From assembly GCA_021780215.1 (NCBI GenBank), contig JAJXZD010000212.1, positions 1-39,619 of the forward strand: DNA of 39,619 nucleotides, given 5' to 3'. Below, piece after piece: positions 17,027 to 27,603 of this stretch. Under the pieces are notes generated by a model. The model saw only the letters and a program-made list of their open reading frames with translations, was not told the DNA's origin and ran no database searches. The translations under genes and the position numbers were made by a program. The DNA is from Acidobacteriota bacterium (GTDB lineage Bacteria > Acidobacteriota > Terriglobia > Acidiferrales > UBA7541). Every line of letters begins with the position of its first letter. The stretch's first letter is position 1.

Positions 17027-18202
17027 CTAAGCCTTCTGCGCCTGGCGACGAAGGAACGTGGGCACATCGAGATCGTCCGTGGGCATCTCGGGCGCCACTT
17101 CGCTGACGTCTCGCGCCACCTGCTGCACCACGCTGGTCTGCGGAGGCGGAACGACGGGCTGCTCCCGCCCGGCCTTCCACGTCTTCGGCAGATACGACGG
17201 GCGCGCGTGCGTCTTTTTCCCGGCCACCTCGCGGAAGCCCGCGGCGATCACGGTGATCTTGACCCCCTCCTTCATGGCGTCGTCCTGAACGGCACCGAAA
17301 ATGATGTTGGCGTTCTCGTGCGCGGCCTTCTGGATGACGGAGGACGCCTCATGGATTTCGTGGAGCGTGAGGGTCGAGGAACCGGTCACGTTAATCAGGA
17401 TGCCCTGCGCGCCGTTGATGCAGTTGTCTTCAAGGAGCGGGCTGTTGATGGCGCGGTTGGCGGCGTCAATCGCGCGGTTCGTGCCGGAAGCCACCGCCGT
17501 GCCCATCACCGCGAATCCCTGGCCGGCCATGATGGTCTTCACGTCGGCGAAATCGCGATTGATGATGCCCGGAATGGTGATGATGTCGCTGATGCCCTGC
17601 ACGGCCTGGCGCAGAATGTCGTCGGCGATGCGGAAAGCCTCGAAAAAGCTGGTGCCCTGCTCGACGCATTCCATCAGCCGCTCGTTGGGAATAACGATCA
17701 CGGTGTCCACGCAACCGATCAATTCCGCGAGCGACTGTTCGGCCTGTTGCATCCGCCGCTTGCCCTCGAAGGAGAACGGCTTGGTGACCACCGCGACGGT
17801 CAGCGCGCCCAGCTCGCTGGCCAGATTGGCCACCACCGGCGCCGCGCCGCTTCCCGTCCCTCCCCCCAGCCCGGTGGTGACAAACACCATGTCCGCGCCA
17901 TCCAGCGCTTCCAGGATCTTTTCCGTATCCTCGAGCGCCGCCTTGCGGCCCACCTCGGGATTCGCTCCCGCGCCCAGGCCCTTGGTGAGTTTCATGCCCA
18001 GTTGCAACTTCACCGGGGCCTGCGAAAGTTTGAGGGCCTGCAGGTCCGTGTTGGCCGCGATGAATTCCACTCCCTCAACCTTGGCGCGGATCATCCGGTT
18101 CACGGCGTTCGATCCGCCGCCACCGACCCCGATCACCTTGATCTTGGCGCCCTCCTGAGGCTCCTCGCTGAACGAAACTCGAATGCTTGATTCCTTCGCC
18201 AT
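17027..18202 (-). CDS. ftsZ: Cell division GTPase FtsZ
   Basis: Tubulin-like GTPase that forms the Z ring. The 391 residues include the nucleotide site [15 protein letters not shown], the tubulin signature GGGTGSG (113-119), the T7 catalytic loop NRDFADV (about 215-221), and a short C-terminal linker ending in the conserved peptide [10 protein letters not shown] that binds FtsA and other membrane tethers. ATG 18202 follows GGGGGAGGAAGC, an excellent ribosome binding site; a 28-codon extension upstream is open but not conserved. It is the last dcw gene, about 80 bases after ftsA, and is followed by a strong hairpin. Identification is certain. Confidence 0.98.
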   Translation of the reverse strand: MAKESSIRVSFSEEPQEGAKIKVIGVGGGGSNAVNRMIRAKVEGVEFIAANTDLQALKLSQAPVKLQLGMKLTKGLGAGANPEVGRKAALEDTEKILEALDGADMVFVTTGLGGGTGSGAAPVVANLASELGALTVAVVTKPFSFEGKRRMQQAEQSLAELIGCVDTVIVIPNERLMECVEQGTSFFEAFRIADDILRQAVQGISDIITIPGIINRDFADVKTIMAGQGFAVMGTAVASGTNRAIDAANRAINSPLLEDNCINGAQGILINVTGSSTLTLHEIHEASSVIQKAAHENANIIFGAVQDDAMKEGVKITVIAAGFREVAGKKTHARPSYLPKTWKAGREQPVVPPPQTSVVQQVARDVSEVAPEMPTDDLDVPTFLRRQAQKA

Positions 18203-18282
18203 GCTTCCTCCCCCGTTTGTTACGCCGGGCACCGGGCGAATCGCCGGATGACCGGCGTTCGTCCGAGCCGCCCCTCCGCGCG

Positions 18283-19497
18283 TCAAGCTCCCGCAAACAT
18301 GCTCTTCAACTTCCCGATGATTCCCGCGGGCCGCGCCCCGGCCAGGCGCCGCGTGCGCGCACCGTACAGGACCAGCCCGGCGGCCGTAGCATATTCGGGC
18401 CGGGAAACTTCTTCGGTCATCTCCGCCAGGCCTCGCGGCACAGCCACGCGCACCGGAAGGCCGAAAACCCGCTCAGCCAGCTCCGGCAAACCGCGAAGCT
18501 GGACGCCGCCGCCGGTGAGAACCAACCCGGCCGGGATCAGCGATTCGAGGCCCTCGCGGCGCAGTTCGTCGCGCACCAAGGCCAGCAGTTCCTGCGCTCG
18601 CGGCTCGGCGATATCGGCCAGCATCCGCGCAAAGACCGTCCGCGGAGGCCGGTCACCCACGCTGGCGATTTCGATGGCCAGGTCCGGCGCGGAGAATTCG
18701 CGAAGGGCGCAGGCATTCTCGCGCTTGATTCTCTCGGCTTCAGGGATCGGAGTGCGCAACCCCACGGCCAGATCGTTGGTGAAATGATCGCCGCCCACGG
18801 GGATCGCTCCCGTATGCCGCACGACGCCGCCCGCAAAGGCGATCCATTCCGTGGTGCCTCCGCCGATGTCCAACAGACAGGATCCGAGCTCCCGCTCGTC
18901 CTGAGTCAGGCATGCCTCTGCCGCGGCCAGCGACTCGAGCACCGTATCGTCCACCCGCACCCCGGCGCGATTTGCCGCGGTGACAATGTTCTGGGTTGCT
19001 GCGCCCGAGGCCGTGACAATATGCACGCTGGCCTCCAGTCGCTGGCCGGTCATCCCAATCGCGTCGCGAATGCCGCCCTGCCCGTCCAGTAAAAATTCCT
19101 GGGGCAGGACGTGCAGGATCTCGCGATCCTCCGGAAGCGTCACGCCGCGGGCGGCCTCGACCGCCCGGCGGATATCTTCCTGCTGAATATCGCGCGGCCT
19201 TGCGGCCACCGTGATTCCCCCGCGGCTATTGACCCCGCGCACATGGCTGCCGGCCACTCCGACCACCGCGGATTCCACCGGGACTCCCGCAACCGTTTCC
19301 GCCTCTTCGACGGCGCGGCGAATCGAGCTGACCGCCAGATCGAGATTCACAATCTGGCCCTTGCGCCAGCCCTTCGATTCCGCGGCGCCCAGGGCAATGA
19401 ATTTCACTCCGCCGTCGTCTTCGCGCTCGCCGATGAGGGCGCAGGTTTTCGTGCTGCCGATGTCCAATGCCACAATCAGTCGATCTTTTCTGTTCAA
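18283..19497 (-). CDS. ftsA: Cell division protein FtsA
   Basis: Actin-like ATPase that tethers FtsZ to the inner membrane. About 404 residues with the phosphate-1 motif [33 protein letters not shown] (1C/SHS2 region), [14 protein letters not shown] (phosphate 2) and [17 protein letters not shown] (adenosine site). The C-terminus [13 protein letters not shown] is the amphipathic membrane-targeting helix. The start is TTG at 19497, with AAGGAG seven bases upstream; the frame stays open for 34 more codons, but that part is Arg-rich and lies inside ftsQ. ftsQ ends at 19529, about 30 bases ahead. Identification is certain; the TTG start is well supported. Confidence 0.97.
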   Translation of the reverse strand: MNRKDRLIVALDIGSTKTCALIGEREDDGGVKFIALGAAESKGWRKGQIVNLDLAVSSIRRAVEEAETVAGVPVESAVVGVAGSHVRGVNSRGGITVAARPRDIQQEDIRRAVEAARGVTLPEDREILHVLPQEFLLDGQGGIRDAIGMTGQRLEASVHIVTASGAATQNIVTAANRAGVRVDDTVLESLAAAEACLTQDERELGSCLLDIGGGTTEWIAFAGGVVRHTGAIPVGGDHFTNDLAVGLRTPIPEAERIKRENACALREFSAPDLAIEIASVGDRPPRTVFARMLADIAEPRAQELLALVRDELRREGLESLIPAGLVLTGGGVQLRGLPELAERVFGLPVRVAVPRGLAEMTEEVSRPEYATAAGLVLYGARTRRLAGARPAGIIGKLKSMFAGA

Positions 19498-19528
19498 ATC
19501 CCCCACTCCTTGCCTGCGCTGATCAAAC

Positions 19529-20509
19529 TCATTGCGGACGCCGCACTTCCCGCGCGGAGGCCGTTTCCGCCGCGTGCGGCGAGGCGGCCGGCTCGGCATC
19601 CGGGTTCACGACCGCCTCCCCGCCGAACCGCAGGTCCACCGATTCGATTCGCCCGGCCGCCGCACGCCATTGGGCGATGTTGTCCTCCAGAGTCCGGTAC
19701 TTGGAGGCGAAGTTGCCGTCGCCGAAGTGGACCATCACCGGAACCTCCGTCTGGGCCCGCCCATCCGCAGGGGAGACATCCCCGCCGGAGGCGCGTCCGA
19801 GCCCGGAAAACATCGCGCGAAGATCCTGCGCGTCGGAAAGGTCGACTTCGCTCACCTGATCGAGCGCTCCGGGGCGCGCGCTTTCAATCTCCTGGGTAAA
19901 TCCGGTGAAAAGCTGCATGCGCCGCTCGCGCTCCTCCGCCGGCATCTCCGGTCCGATTCCGGTCACGACCGGAAAATGGAAATCTCCCTCGAGCGGGCGG
20001 TCCAGAATCACGCCGTGCGCGTCCACCAATGTCATGCGGCCGCCATTGCGCAGGAAGGCGACCGGAGTCCGCTCGGTGATCTCAACGGTGATCCGGTTCG
20101 GCAGCGCGCGCCGCACGACGGCCCGCTCAACCCACGGAATGGCCTCCAGTTCGCGCCGCCGTTCCTCGAGCGGGATGCGCAGCACGCTCTTGCCACGATC
20201 AGGCGCAAACACTTTGACCACGCTCGATTCCGGCACGTAGTGATTCCCGTACAGAGCGATTTTCTCCGGGTGAAGCAGGGCCATTCCCGGCGACGTCAGG
20301 AGAAACCGCGCGCCGGCAAAAACCGCTCCGGCAGCTCCCAGCCCGGCAAAGGTCCAGACGCCGGCGTGAAGGTACGACTTCCACGCCTTCCGGCCGAATT
20401 TGCGCCGCTTGATCTCGAGCGGCTTCTGCCGGCGAAGATACTTCGGCTCTTCGTCCGCGAGGATCTCCTGCGGAAACGGCTCCGCGTCGAGGATCTTCAG
20501 TTTTGCCAG
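19529..20509 (-). CDS. ftsQ: Cell division protein FtsQ (DivIB), apparently without an ATG/GTG/TTG start
   Basis: Bitopic divisome protein linking the FtsBL complex to the ring. From the downstream end it reads a basic cytosolic tail (KPLEIKRRKFGRKAWK), one membrane helix (about residues 48-68, LHAGVWTFAGLGAAGAVFAG), a POTRA domain (IALYGNHYVPESSVVKVF to VEITERTPVAFLR) and the FtsQ/DivIB beta domain (MTLVDAHGVIL and GIGPEMPAEERERR). The first ATG in the frame (20284) would delete the tail and membrane helix, so it cannot be the real start. No ATG, GTG or TTG precedes the helix in this frame. A CTG at 20509 has GAGGTGAT about five bases upstream, and a second CTG at 20500 overlaps the murB stop. 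I use 20509; the exact start is unsure. Confidence 0.85.
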   Translation of the reverse strand: MAKLKILDAEPFPQEILADEEPKYLRRQKPLEIKRRKFGRKAWKSYLHAGVWTFAGLGAAGAVFAGARFLLTSPGMALLHPEKIALYGNHYVPESSVVKVFAPDRGKSVLRIPLEERRRELEAIPWVERAVVRRALPNRITVEITERTPVAFLRNGGRMTLVDAHGVILDRPLEGDFHFPVVTGIGPEMPAEERERRMQLFTGFTQEIESARPGALDQVSEVDLSDAQDLRAMFSGLGRASGGDVSPADGRAQTEVPVMVHFGDGNFASKYRTLEDNIAQWRAAAGRIESVDLRFGGEAVVNPDAEPAASPHAAETASAREVRRPQ

Positions 20510-21402
20510 AGGATCACCTCGTTCTCGAGTTCCACGCCAAACGCAACGCGCACCCGCTCGCGCACCTCTCCGATCAACCGGAGCATGTCCGAGCAGGTGG
20601 CCCGCCCCGTGTTGACAAAAAAATTGGCGTGCCGGTCGCTGACCATGGCGTCGCCCACGCGATGGCCCTTCAGCCCCAGTTCGTCAATCATGCGGCCTGC
20701 TGAGCCACCCGGCGGATTCTTGAAAATGCATCCCGCGCTCTTTTGATTGAGCGGCTGGCTGGCCCGCCGTTTCTCGTTGCAGACGCGAATCCCGGCCAGA
20801 ACTTCCCGGTAGGGCTTCGCCGGCAATTCGAGCCGGACCCGCAGCATCACATCGTCCGGGGCGAAAGAAGTGTGCCGGTAATCAAACCGGATATCGGGGC
20901 TCCGCAGCGTTTCGATCTTGCCGGTCTCCGCGCGGTACAGCTCTACTTCGCGCACATGCGGACCGATCTGCGTCCCATAGGCTCCGGCATTCATCCGCAG
21001 CGCTCCACCTACGCTTCCCGGCACGCCGATCAGCCCTTCGAGACCGCCCAAATCGTGCTTGGCGAAGAAGGTCACCATGCCGCCGAGGTCTGCCGCGGCG
21101 TCGGCCCATGCGGTGGCGCCCTCGACGCCCATTCCCGGCGCCGAAGTAGGAAGGTGTAGCACAACCCATGGCAGATCTCCGTCGGCAATGAGGACGTTGG
21201 TGCCGCCCCCGAGAAAGCGATGGGGAATGCGTTCGTTGGCCAGCAGGTGCATGACTTCGGCAATCGAATCGTAGCGGCGGAGAAGCAGTTCGTCGGTGAT
21301 TCCGCCAATGCCGAGCGACGTTTGCTCGGCCAGCAGCACATCTCGGCGGACCTCGACCCCCAATTCCTTCAGCCGCGTCGCGACAGTGTCCTTAATCCGC
21401 AT
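20497..21402 (-). CDS. murB: UDP-N-acetylenolpyruvoylglucosamine reductase
   Basis: FAD enzyme that reduces UDP-GlcNAc-enolpyruvate to UDP-MurNAc with NADPH, in cytosolic peptidoglycan precursor synthesis. The 301 residues carry [14 protein letters not shown] (FAD pyrophosphate site), [23 protein letters not shown], and the substrate/catalytic segment [25 protein letters not shown]. The catalytic residue there is in SAGC and no type I insertion is seen, so it fits type II MurB. ATG 21402 overlaps the end of murC by 11 bases; its stop overlaps the probable CTG start region of ftsQ. It follows murC and precedes ftsQ with no ddl gene between, as in several Acidobacteriota dcw clusters. Confidence 0.97.
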   Translation of the reverse strand: MRIKDTVATRLKELGVEVRRDVLLAEQTSLGIGGITDELLLRRYDSIAEVMHLLANERIPHRFLGGGTNVLIADGDLPWVVLHLPTSAPGMGVEGATAWADAAADLGGMVTFFAKHDLGGLEGLIGVPGSVGGALRMNAGAYGTQIGPHVREVELYRAETGKIETLRSPDIRFDYRHTSFAPDDVMLRVRLELPAKPYREVLAGIRVCNEKRRASQPLNQKSAGCIFKNPPGGSAGRMIDELGLKGHRVGDAMVSDRHANFFVNTGRATCSDMLRLIGEVRERVRVAFGVELENEVILWQN

Positions 21403-22798
21403 GAGAGATCGGCACCCTCGATCCGAGCAGCATGGCCAGCTCGTCGGTCACCCTGCCCACGCTGCCTGCCCCAATCGTCAAAATTGCGTCCCCCGACCGC
21501 GCTTCGCGCAGCAGGTATTCGATCCCGCCCTGCAGCGTGCTCGAGAAGACGACGCTGCGATGGCCCGCCGCGCCGACGGCCTCGGCCAGGCGCTCCCCGG
21601 TGACGCCCTCGGCGGGAGCTTCTCCCGCGGCATAAATGTCGGTGATCACGAGGACGTCCGCCTGGTGAAACGCGCTCTGGAAATCGTTCCAGAGGTGTTG
21701 CGTGCGCGAATAGCGGTGCGGCTGAAAGAGCACCAGCAGGCGGCGATAGCCGCAGCCGCGAGCAGCCTCCAGCGTCGCGGCGATTTCAGATGGATGATGT
21801 CCGTAATCGTCGATCAATGTGACGCCGTGAAAGACCCCTTTGACCTCGAAGCGGCGCGCCACTCCGGAGAAGTGCGCCAGCCCCTCGCGAATCAGGTCCG
21901 GAGGAATGCCGAGGGCAAGCCCCACCGCGGCAGCCGCGGCGGCATTGCGGACATTGTGCATGCCCGGCGGGGCCGGCAGGCGGAACAGGCCGAGGTCCTC
22001 GCCGCGATATTTCAGGCTGAATTCGCTGGCCAGACCAAGAAGCTTTGCTCCCGTGATGACCACATCCGCCTGACTCGATGTTCCGTAGGTGATCACCGGG
22101 CGCTTGACGCGCGGGAGAATCGCCTGAATGTTCGGCTCATCGAGGCAGAGCACCGCCGATCCATAGAAGGGCACGCGGTTGACGAAGCACAGGAAGGCGT
22201 CCTGAATTTCTTCGAGAGAGCGGTAGCAATCCAGATGCTCACGATCGATCGTCGTGACCACCGCAATCACCGGCGCGAGCAGCAGAAAGGAGCGATCGCT
22301 TTCGTCTGCCTCCGCGACCATATAGTCACCCTGCCCGAGGCGCGCGTTGGTTCCCGCGTGGTTCACCCGCCCACCCACCACAAAAGTCGGATCCAGCCCG
22401 GCGGCGGCCAGAACCGCCGCGACCATCGAGGTGGTGGTGGTCTTTCCGTGTGCTCCTGCAACAGCGATTCCGTACTTCAGGCGCATGAGCTCGGCCAGCA
22501 TCTCCGCGCGGGGAATGACGGGAATTTTCAGCCGGTGCGCCTCCGTCACTTCCGGATTGTCGGGCGGAATGGCCGAAGAAACGACAACCACGTGCGCTCC
22601 CTCTACGTTTTCCGCGCAGTGACCCTCCCGAATGGTGGCGCCCAGCCGCCGCAGCCGTTCGGTGACGGCCGAGGACTTCTGATCCGATCCGGAGACGGCG
22701 TACCCGCTCGACAGCAGCACTTCGGCGATGCCGCTCATGCCGCTGCCGCCGATGCCGACCAGATGAATGCGCTGAAAATTGCGGAAGGACATGTTCAT
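21392..22798 (-). CDS. murC: UDP-N-acetylmuramate-L-alanine ligase
   Basis: ATP-dependent ligase that adds L-Ala to UDP-MurNAc, the first amino acid of the stem peptide. The 468 residues begin with the Rossmann motif [19 protein letters not shown], then the P-loop [15 protein letters not shown] (about 115-130), [10 protein letters not shown], the central [13 protein letters not shown], and [11 protein letters not shown] in the C-terminal domain, with [10 protein letters not shown]. All are typical of MurC rather than MurD, MurE or MurF. The ATG at 22798 overlaps the murG stop as ATGA, and GGGAG lies about eight bases upstream, so translation is probably coupled. Identification is certain. Confidence 0.98.
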   Translation of the reverse strand: MNMSFRNFQRIHLVGIGGSGMSGIAEVLLSSGYAVSGSDQKSSAVTERLRRLGATIREGHCAENVEGAHVVVVSSAIPPDNPEVTEAHRLKIPVIPRAEMLAELMRLKYGIAVAGAHGKTTTTSMVAAVLAAAGLDPTFVVGGRVNHAGTNARLGQGDYMVAEADESDRSFLLLAPVIAVVTTIDREHLDCYRSLEEIQDAFLCFVNRVPFYGSAVLCLDEPNIQAILPRVKRPVITYGTSSQADVVITGAKLLGLASEFSLKYRGEDLGLFRLPAPPGMHNVRNAAAAAAVGLALGIPPDLIREGLAHFSGVARRFEVKGVFHGVTLIDDYGHHPSEIAATLEAARGCGYRRLLVLFQPHRYSRTQHLWNDFQSAFHQADVLVITDIYAAGEAPAEGVTGERLAEAVGAAGHRSVVFSSTLQGGIEYLLREARSGDAILTIGAGSVGRVTDELAMLLGSRVPISHAD

Positions 22799-23958
22799 GC
22801 GCGCGCAGCTCCCTGCCCGCCCGAGATCCCGGCGCTTCCCGCGGGCGCTGCCATGTCCGACACCTGCTCCAGAAGATCCACGAGGTCTTCAACGGCCCGC
22901 GGGCGTGCCAGCACGCGGGCGCGCTGCTCCATTTCCTGAATTCTCCGGGGCTGGTCCAGGAGGGAAAAAATCTCTACTGTCAAACGTTCCGGCGTCAGCT
23001 CGTCCTGCATCAGGATGCGGCCGGCGCCGGCTTCCTGCATGGCCACAGCGTTGCGAGCCTGATGCGCGTCGGTGGATGCCCCGAAAGGGATGAAGATGGC
23101 GGCGCGTCCGGAGGCCGTCACCTCCGCAACGGTGATGGCTCCCGCGCGGCAGACGATCAAGTCAGCCTGGGCAAACCTCTCCGCCATGTTCTCGATGAAG
23201 GGCAGAACCTCCGCCTGTAATTCGTGCCGAGCATAAGCCTCGCGCACCGCATTATAGTCACGTTCGCCGGTCTGATGCACGATGAAAAGCTGGTTTTTTC
23301 GCGAAGCCCAGCGGCCGAGTGAGTCCATGACCGCGCGGTTGACCGGCGAAGCGCCCCGGCTGCCTCCCGTCACGAGCAGCGTGAAGGGCGGCTGGTGCTC
23401 CCGCGCCGGCACCGCAAAAAACTCCGCCCGCACCGGGCAGCCGGTGACCACCGCCCGGCGACCCAGCCTCCCAGCCACCGTCGGGTAGGCGACGGCAATC
23501 CGCGTAGCCAGCCGGGCCAACACACGGTTGGTGAACCCCGGCTCGGCATTGGGTTCAAAAATCACAGTGGGGATACCGCGCAGCGCGGCAACCAGAATCA
23601 TCGGCCCGGATGCATATCCGCCCACACCAAAGGCAGCGCGTATGCGGTGTCGCCGCAGAATTTTCCAGGAATCCCACAGGCTTGCCGGAAGCATGGCGGC
23701 GTTGCGCAGAAGGCGCACCCCTCCGATGCCCTTGAGTCCGGCCACGCGGATCGTCTCGAATGGCAGCCCGGCCTGCGGCACCAGCCGCGATTCCAAGCCG
23801 CGCTCCGTTCCGACAAACACGACTCGCCGCTCCCCTGCTCCGCTCTCCCCCGGCGATGCTCCCCGGCAAAGCCATTCCCGCGCCACAGCCAGCGCGGGGA
23901 AGACGTGCCCTCCGGTGCCCCCGCCGGCAATCAGCAGCGTGTTCGCCGGCTCGCTCAC
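22795..23958 (-). CDS. murG: Lipid II synthase, UDP-GlcNAc transferase
   Basis: Peripheral inner-membrane glycosyltransferase that adds GlcNAc to lipid I to make lipid II. The 387 residues show the N-terminal G loop [19 protein letters not shown], then [14 protein letters not shown], the GGYASGP loop, the second G loop [40 protein letters not shown] (UDP-GlcNAc site) and [17 protein letters not shown]. It overlaps ftsW at its start (ATGA at 23955-23958) and murC at its stop, so it sits in a coupled block. A C-terminal tail (about 25 residues, Ala/Gly-rich) is longer than in E. coli and not conserved. Identification is certain. Confidence 0.98.
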   Translation of the reverse strand: MSEPANTLLIAGGGTGGHVFPALAVAREWLCRGASPGESGAGERRVVFVGTERGLESRLVPQAGLPFETIRVAGLKGIGGVRLLRNAAMLPASLWDSWKILRRHRIRAAFGVGGYASGPMILVAALRGIPTVIFEPNAEPGFTNRVLARLATRIAVAYPTVAGRLGRRAVVTGCPVRAEFFAVPAREHQPPFTLLVTGGSRGASPVNRAVMDSLGRWASRKNQLFIVHQTGERDYNAVREAYARHELQAEVLPFIENMAERFAQADLIVCRAGAITVAEVTASGRAAIFIPFGASTDAHQARNAVAMQEAGAGRILMQDELTPERLTVEIFSLLDQPRRIQEMEQRARVLARPRAVEDLVDLLEQVSDMAAPAGSAGISGGQGAARA

Positions 23959-25064
23959 GTTTCGTCTGCATGCTGGCTGATGTTCAACAGCACGCCCGTG
24001 GCCAGCAGCATCCCGAGCAGGCTTGACCCTCCGTAGCTGACAAAGGGCAGCGGAATTCCTTTGGTGGGCAGAAGCCCGAGCACCACGCTGAGGTTAATCA
24101 GCGCCTGTCCGACCACCATGACGGTGATCCCGATGCCCAGCAGCCGTCCAAATTCATCCGGCGCCTTCATGGCGGCGACGAACCCGCGCCAGCCGTAGAC
24201 GGCGAATAGCCCGAGCAGAACTGCCGCGCCGATAAAACCCAGCTCCTCGCAGATCACCGCGAAAATAAAGTCGGTATGTGCCTCCGGCAAAAAGAAGAGC
24301 TTCTGGCGGCTCTCCATCAGTCCCACGCCGCTGAACCCGCCTGAGCCGACGGCAATCAGCGATTGCAACAACTGGAAGCCGTGCCCCTGCGGATCGGCGC
24401 CCGGCGAGAAGAACGTCTCGACGCGCTGCAGCCGGTAAGGGGCGCTGGCGATGGCGACGTAAACCGTTGGAATAGCGGCCGCCAGCGCGGCCACAATATA
24501 GCGATAGGAAAGGCCCGCGATGAAAAGCATCACCGCGGCAATGAAGAAAATCATGCAAGCCGTTCCGAGATCCGGCTCGGCGCAGACCAGCGCGACCACC
24601 GCGCAGACCATCCCTACCGCGGGCAGCAACGTGCGCGGCAGGTCGTTCAGCCCCTCTCCGCGCGGCTCTCGCCGGACTTCGATGAACCACGCCAGGAAAA
24701 CGATCAAAGCCAGCTTGGCAAACTCCGAGGGCTGAAATCCGAACGGGCCGTAGCGAATCCAGCGGTGCGTGCCGTGCGACCGGCCAAGGAAGAACACCGC
24801 AATCAGCAGCACAAACGCGGCTCCCAGTCCGGTGAAGATGACCCGAGGCTGGCGAAGGGCGCGGTAGTCCATCTTCATCAGCCGCAGCATGCCGGCAAAG
24901 CCGAGTCCGGTCCAGAGGCATTGCCGCAGGAAGAAATAGCAGGCGTTTCCGTATTCATCGCGCGCGGTCATCGCCGAGGCGCTGAAGACCATCACGGCGC
25001 CGACCAGGCACAGGGCTAGAGTGGCTCCGAACAACTGCCGGTCGGGCTGCACGCTGCGGGGCAT
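23955..25064 (-). CDS. ftsW: SEDS-family peptidoglycan glycosyltransferase FtsW
   Basis: Polytopic inner-membrane protein that polymerises lipid II at the septum with its class B PBP partner. The 369 residues contain about nine to ten hydrophobic segments. Family marks include GTHRWIRYGPFGFQPSEFAKLALIVFLAWF (the Pro-Ser-Glu segment), a PDLGTACM segment with the catalytic Asp region of SEDS proteins, ESRQKLFFLPEAHTDFIFAVICEELGFIG, and near the end GIPLPFVSYGGSSLLG. Its place between murD and murG makes it FtsW rather than RodA. It is four bases after the murD stop and overlaps murG by ATGA. Identification is certain at the family level; the FtsW role comes from context. Confidence 0.97.
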   Translation of the reverse strand: MPRSVQPDRQLFGATLALCLVGAVMVFSASAMTARDEYGNACYFFLRQCLWTGLGFAGMLRLMKMDYRALRQPRVIFTGLGAAFVLLIAVFFLGRSHGTHRWIRYGPFGFQPSEFAKLALIVFLAWFIEVRREPRGEGLNDLPRTLLPAVGMVCAVVALVCAEPDLGTACMIFFIAAVMLFIAGLSYRYIVAALAAAIPTVYVAIASAPYRLQRVETFFSPGADPQGHGFQLLQSLIAVGSGGFSGVGLMESRQKLFFLPEAHTDFIFAVICEELGFIGAAVLLGLFAVYGWRGFVAAMKAPDEFGRLLGIGITVMVVGQALINLSVVLGLLPTKGIPLPFVSYGGSSLLGMLLATGVLLNISQHADET

Positions 25065-25067
25065 CGT

Positions 25068-26462
25068 TTATCCTTTCCGCGCGGAAGTCTCCGCGCCGGA
25101 AGCACTCGCGACGCGCGCGACCAGTTCTTTGAAAACCCGGCCGCGCTGCTCGTAATTCTCAAACTGGTCAAAGCTCGAACACGCCGGGGCCAGCAGTACA
25201 ACGTCTCCCGGCTGGGCCCTCTTCACCGCTTCCTCCACGGCCCGTTCGAGCGTGTTCGCAGGCACCAAGGGAGCCGCTCCTTCCAGGTCCGCGGCGATCT
25301 TCTCCGCGGCGGCGCCGATTAGGATGGCCGCCCGCGCGCGTCCCCGCAGCCGCCCGGCCAGAGGCGTGTAGGGACTTCCCTTGTCCTTCCCGCCCAGAAT
25401 CACGATCAGCGTCCCGGGAAACGCCTCAACGGCCTTGCAGGCCGCGTCCACGTTGGTCGCCTTCGAATCGTTGTAGAAGGCCACGCCGCCAATCTCCGCG
25501 ACGAATTCGAGGCGGTGCTCGACACCCGGAAAGGTCTGTAGGCCGCGGGCGACATCCGCGGGCCCCGCGCCCGCCAGGTGTGCCGCGACGCTGGCCGCCA
25601 GCGCATTTTCGATATTGTGCTCGCCACGGAGAGGGACATCCTCGCACCGGGCTAGAATCGTCTCCGCTCCTTCACTGCGAAAGATGATCTGTCCATCCCG
25701 CAGGAAGGCGCCCTGCGCGACCCGCTTCTTCCGGCTGAACCAGTAGATGTGCGGGCGCGCGGGCATGCGCCGGGTCACTTCCGGATCGTCCGCGTTGAGC
25801 ACCGCCACATCCCGTTCGATCTGATTTTCGAACATCCGCATCTTCGCGGCGGCGTACTCTTCGAACGACGCATGGCGGTCCAGATGGTCCGGCGTCAGAT
25901 TCAGCAAGACGCCTATCTCCGGCCGAAAAGCCTCGATTGCTTCCAACTGAAAGCTGCTGATCTCGGCCACAATCACCGAAGTATCGGCGGAAGACTCGGC
26001 AAGGGCCAGCAGCGGCGTCCCGATATTCCCGCCGACGAGCGTGGGGATGCCCGCGGTCTTCAAAATGTGCGCAGTGAGGGCAGTCGTGGTGGTCTTGCCG
26101 TTCGAGCCGGTGATGGCCACGAGCTTGCCGCGCAGATACCTCCAGGCCAGCTCAATCTCGCTCCAGACCGGAATTCCCCGCGAGCGTGCAAGGGCGAGCG
26201 GAGGCAGGTCCAGGGGCACACCGGGGCTGACCACAATCAGGTCCTGGTTGAGGAACACCTCCTGCGGATGCCCTCCCAGCGCGAGCGAGGCCCCTACCGC
26301 GTCCAGCTTCTGCGCCTCCGCTTCGAGTTCGCTCCGCGGTCTGGCATCCGTGGCCGTGACCGTGGCGCCGTAGACGGAGGCGAAGAGCGAAGCGGCCAGC
26401 CCCGTACGCGCCAGCCCTACCACCAGCACTCGCTTTCCGGAAAGATCGAAACCAGGCCTCAC
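25068..26462 (-). CDS. murD: UDP-N-acetylmuramoylalanine-D-glutamate ligase
   Basis: ATP-dependent ligase that adds D-Glu to UDP-MurNAc-L-Ala. The 464 residues begin FDLSGKRVLVVGLARTGLAAS, typical of MurD. The P-loop is LVAITGSNGKTTTTALTAHIL, followed by LNLTPDHLDRHASFEEYAAAK, GEHNIENALAA, YNDSKATNVDAA (the catalytic/carbamylated-Lys region) and VLLAPACSSFDQFENYEQRG, a very characteristic MurD stretch. ATG 26462 lies six bases after the mraY stop; ribosome binding is not strong, so it may be coupled to mraY translation. It precedes ftsW with a three-base gap. Identification is certain. Confidence 0.98.
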   Translation of the reverse strand: MRPGFDLSGKRVLVVGLARTGLAASLFASVYGATVTATDARPRSELEAEAQKLDAVGASLALGGHPQEVFLNQDLIVVSPGVPLDLPPLALARSRGIPVWSEIELAWRYLRGKLVAITGSNGKTTTTALTAHILKTAGIPTLVGGNIGTPLLALAESSADTSVIVAEISSFQLEAIEAFRPEIGVLLNLTPDHLDRHASFEEYAAAKMRMFENQIERDVAVLNADDPEVTRRMPARPHIYWFSRKKRVAQGAFLRDGQIIFRSEGAETILARCEDVPLRGEHNIENALAASVAAHLAGAGPADVARGLQTFPGVEHRLEFVAEIGGVAFYNDSKATNVDAACKAVEAFPGTLIVILGGKDKGSPYTPLAGRLRGRARAAILIGAAAEKIAADLEGAAPLVPANTLERAVEEAVKRAQPGDVVLLAPACSSFDQFENYEQRGRVFKELVARVASASGAETSARKG

Positions 26463-26468
26463 TCCATT

Positions 26469-27602
26469 TCACCTCAGCTTCAATGTCGTCAACGCGAACA
26501 GCGCGAACACCAGCGCAAGAATCCAGAAGCGCACGATGATTTTCGACTCGCTCCACCCCAGCAGCTCAAAATGGTGATGCAGCGGCGCCATGCGGAACAC
26601 GCGCTTCCCCGTCAGCTTGAACGAGCCAACCTGAATGATCACCGACAAGAGCTCGACAATGAATATGCCCCCAATGGAGACCAGCAGGATCTCCTGCTTG
26701 AGAATAACGGCGACCGTTCCGATGGCCCCGCCCAGCGCCAGCGAGCCTACGTCGCCCATAAACAAGTCGGCGGGGTGCGCGTTGTACCAAAGAAATCCCA
26801 GCGAGGCGCCCGCCACCGACCCGCAAAAAATCGTGAGTTCGGAGGCCTGGGGAATCTTCTGAATCTCCAGATAGTCGGCAAAACGGACGTTGCTCGAAAG
26901 ATAGGTCAGCACCGTCAGCGCCGCCGAGGAGACAATCACGCAGCCGATGGCCAGCCCGTCCAGCCCATCGGTCAGATTCACTCCATTCGAAAAGCCGGCG
27001 ATCACCAGCACCAGGAAGGCGATAAAAGGGATGTACGCCAGCGGCCAGATATACCCGTATCCCAGCAGCCCGTGCAGCACCAGGTCCGGATGCAGCCGCT
27101 TCAGAAACGGCACGCTCAACTGCGTGGAATACACGCCGCGTGCTTGCAACCCGACCAGCACCGCTCCCACGAATATGCAGGTCAGCACCTGCAGAAAGAA
27201 TTTTCCCTTGGCGCTCAGCCCGCGATTTTGCTTGCGCACAACCTTGCTGTAATCGTCCGCAAATCCGATCGCGCCGAAAGCCATCGTGGCGGCCACGGCG
27301 AGCAGGACGTAGGCGTTGCGCAGGTCGGCCCACAGCAGCGTGGGGATGACGATCGCGGCGACGATCAACAAGCCGCCCATCGTCGGCGTTCCCGCCTTCT
27401 TCTGGTGCGCCTGCGGCCCTTCCTCGCGGATGTACTGCTTCACCTGCAGCGCGCGCAGCCGCCGGATCATCCACGGCCCCAGCAGAAGAGAAAGGGCCAG
27501 TGCGGTCAGGCTCGCCGCCGCGGTCCGGACGGTGATGTAGCGGAAGACGTTGAGCGGGCTGAAATGCCTTCGCAGCGCAAAAAAGAAGAGGTAGTAAAGC
27601 AT
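26469..27602 (-). CDS. mraY: Phospho-N-acetylmuramoyl-pentapeptide transferase
   Basis: Integral membrane enzyme that transfers phospho-MurNAc-pentapeptide to undecaprenyl phosphate, forming lipid I. The 377 residues have about ten membrane segments. Signatures seen: GPQAHQKKAGTPTMGG near the N-terminus, FADDYSKV (the aspartate pair), NLTDGLDGLAIG, FLWYNAHPADLFMGDVGSLALGG, and the C-terminal MAPLHHHFELLGWSE His motif. ATG 27602 is one base past the murF stop, so it is probably translated by re-initiation; no strong ribosome binding site is present. A 26-codon upstream extension is open but belongs to murF. Identification is certain. Confidence 0.98.
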   Translation of the reverse strand: MLYYLFFFALRRHFSPLNVFRYITVRTAAASLTALALSLLLGPWMIRRLRALQVKQYIREEGPQAHQKKAGTPTMGGLLIVAAIVIPTLLWADLRNAYVLLAVAATMAFGAIGFADDYSKVVRKQNRGLSAKGKFFLQVLTCIFVGAVLVGLQARGVYSTQLSVPFLKRLHPDLVLHGLLGYGYIWPLAYIPFIAFLVLVIAGFSNGVNLTDGLDGLAIGCVIVSSAALTVLTYLSSNVRFADYLEIQKIPQASELTIFCGSVAGASLGFLWYNAHPADLFMGDVGSLALGGAIGTVAVILKQEILLVSIGGIFIVELLSVIIQVGSFKLTGKRVFRMAPLHHHFELLGWSESKIIVRFWILALVFALFALTTLKLR

Positions 27603-27603
27603 T

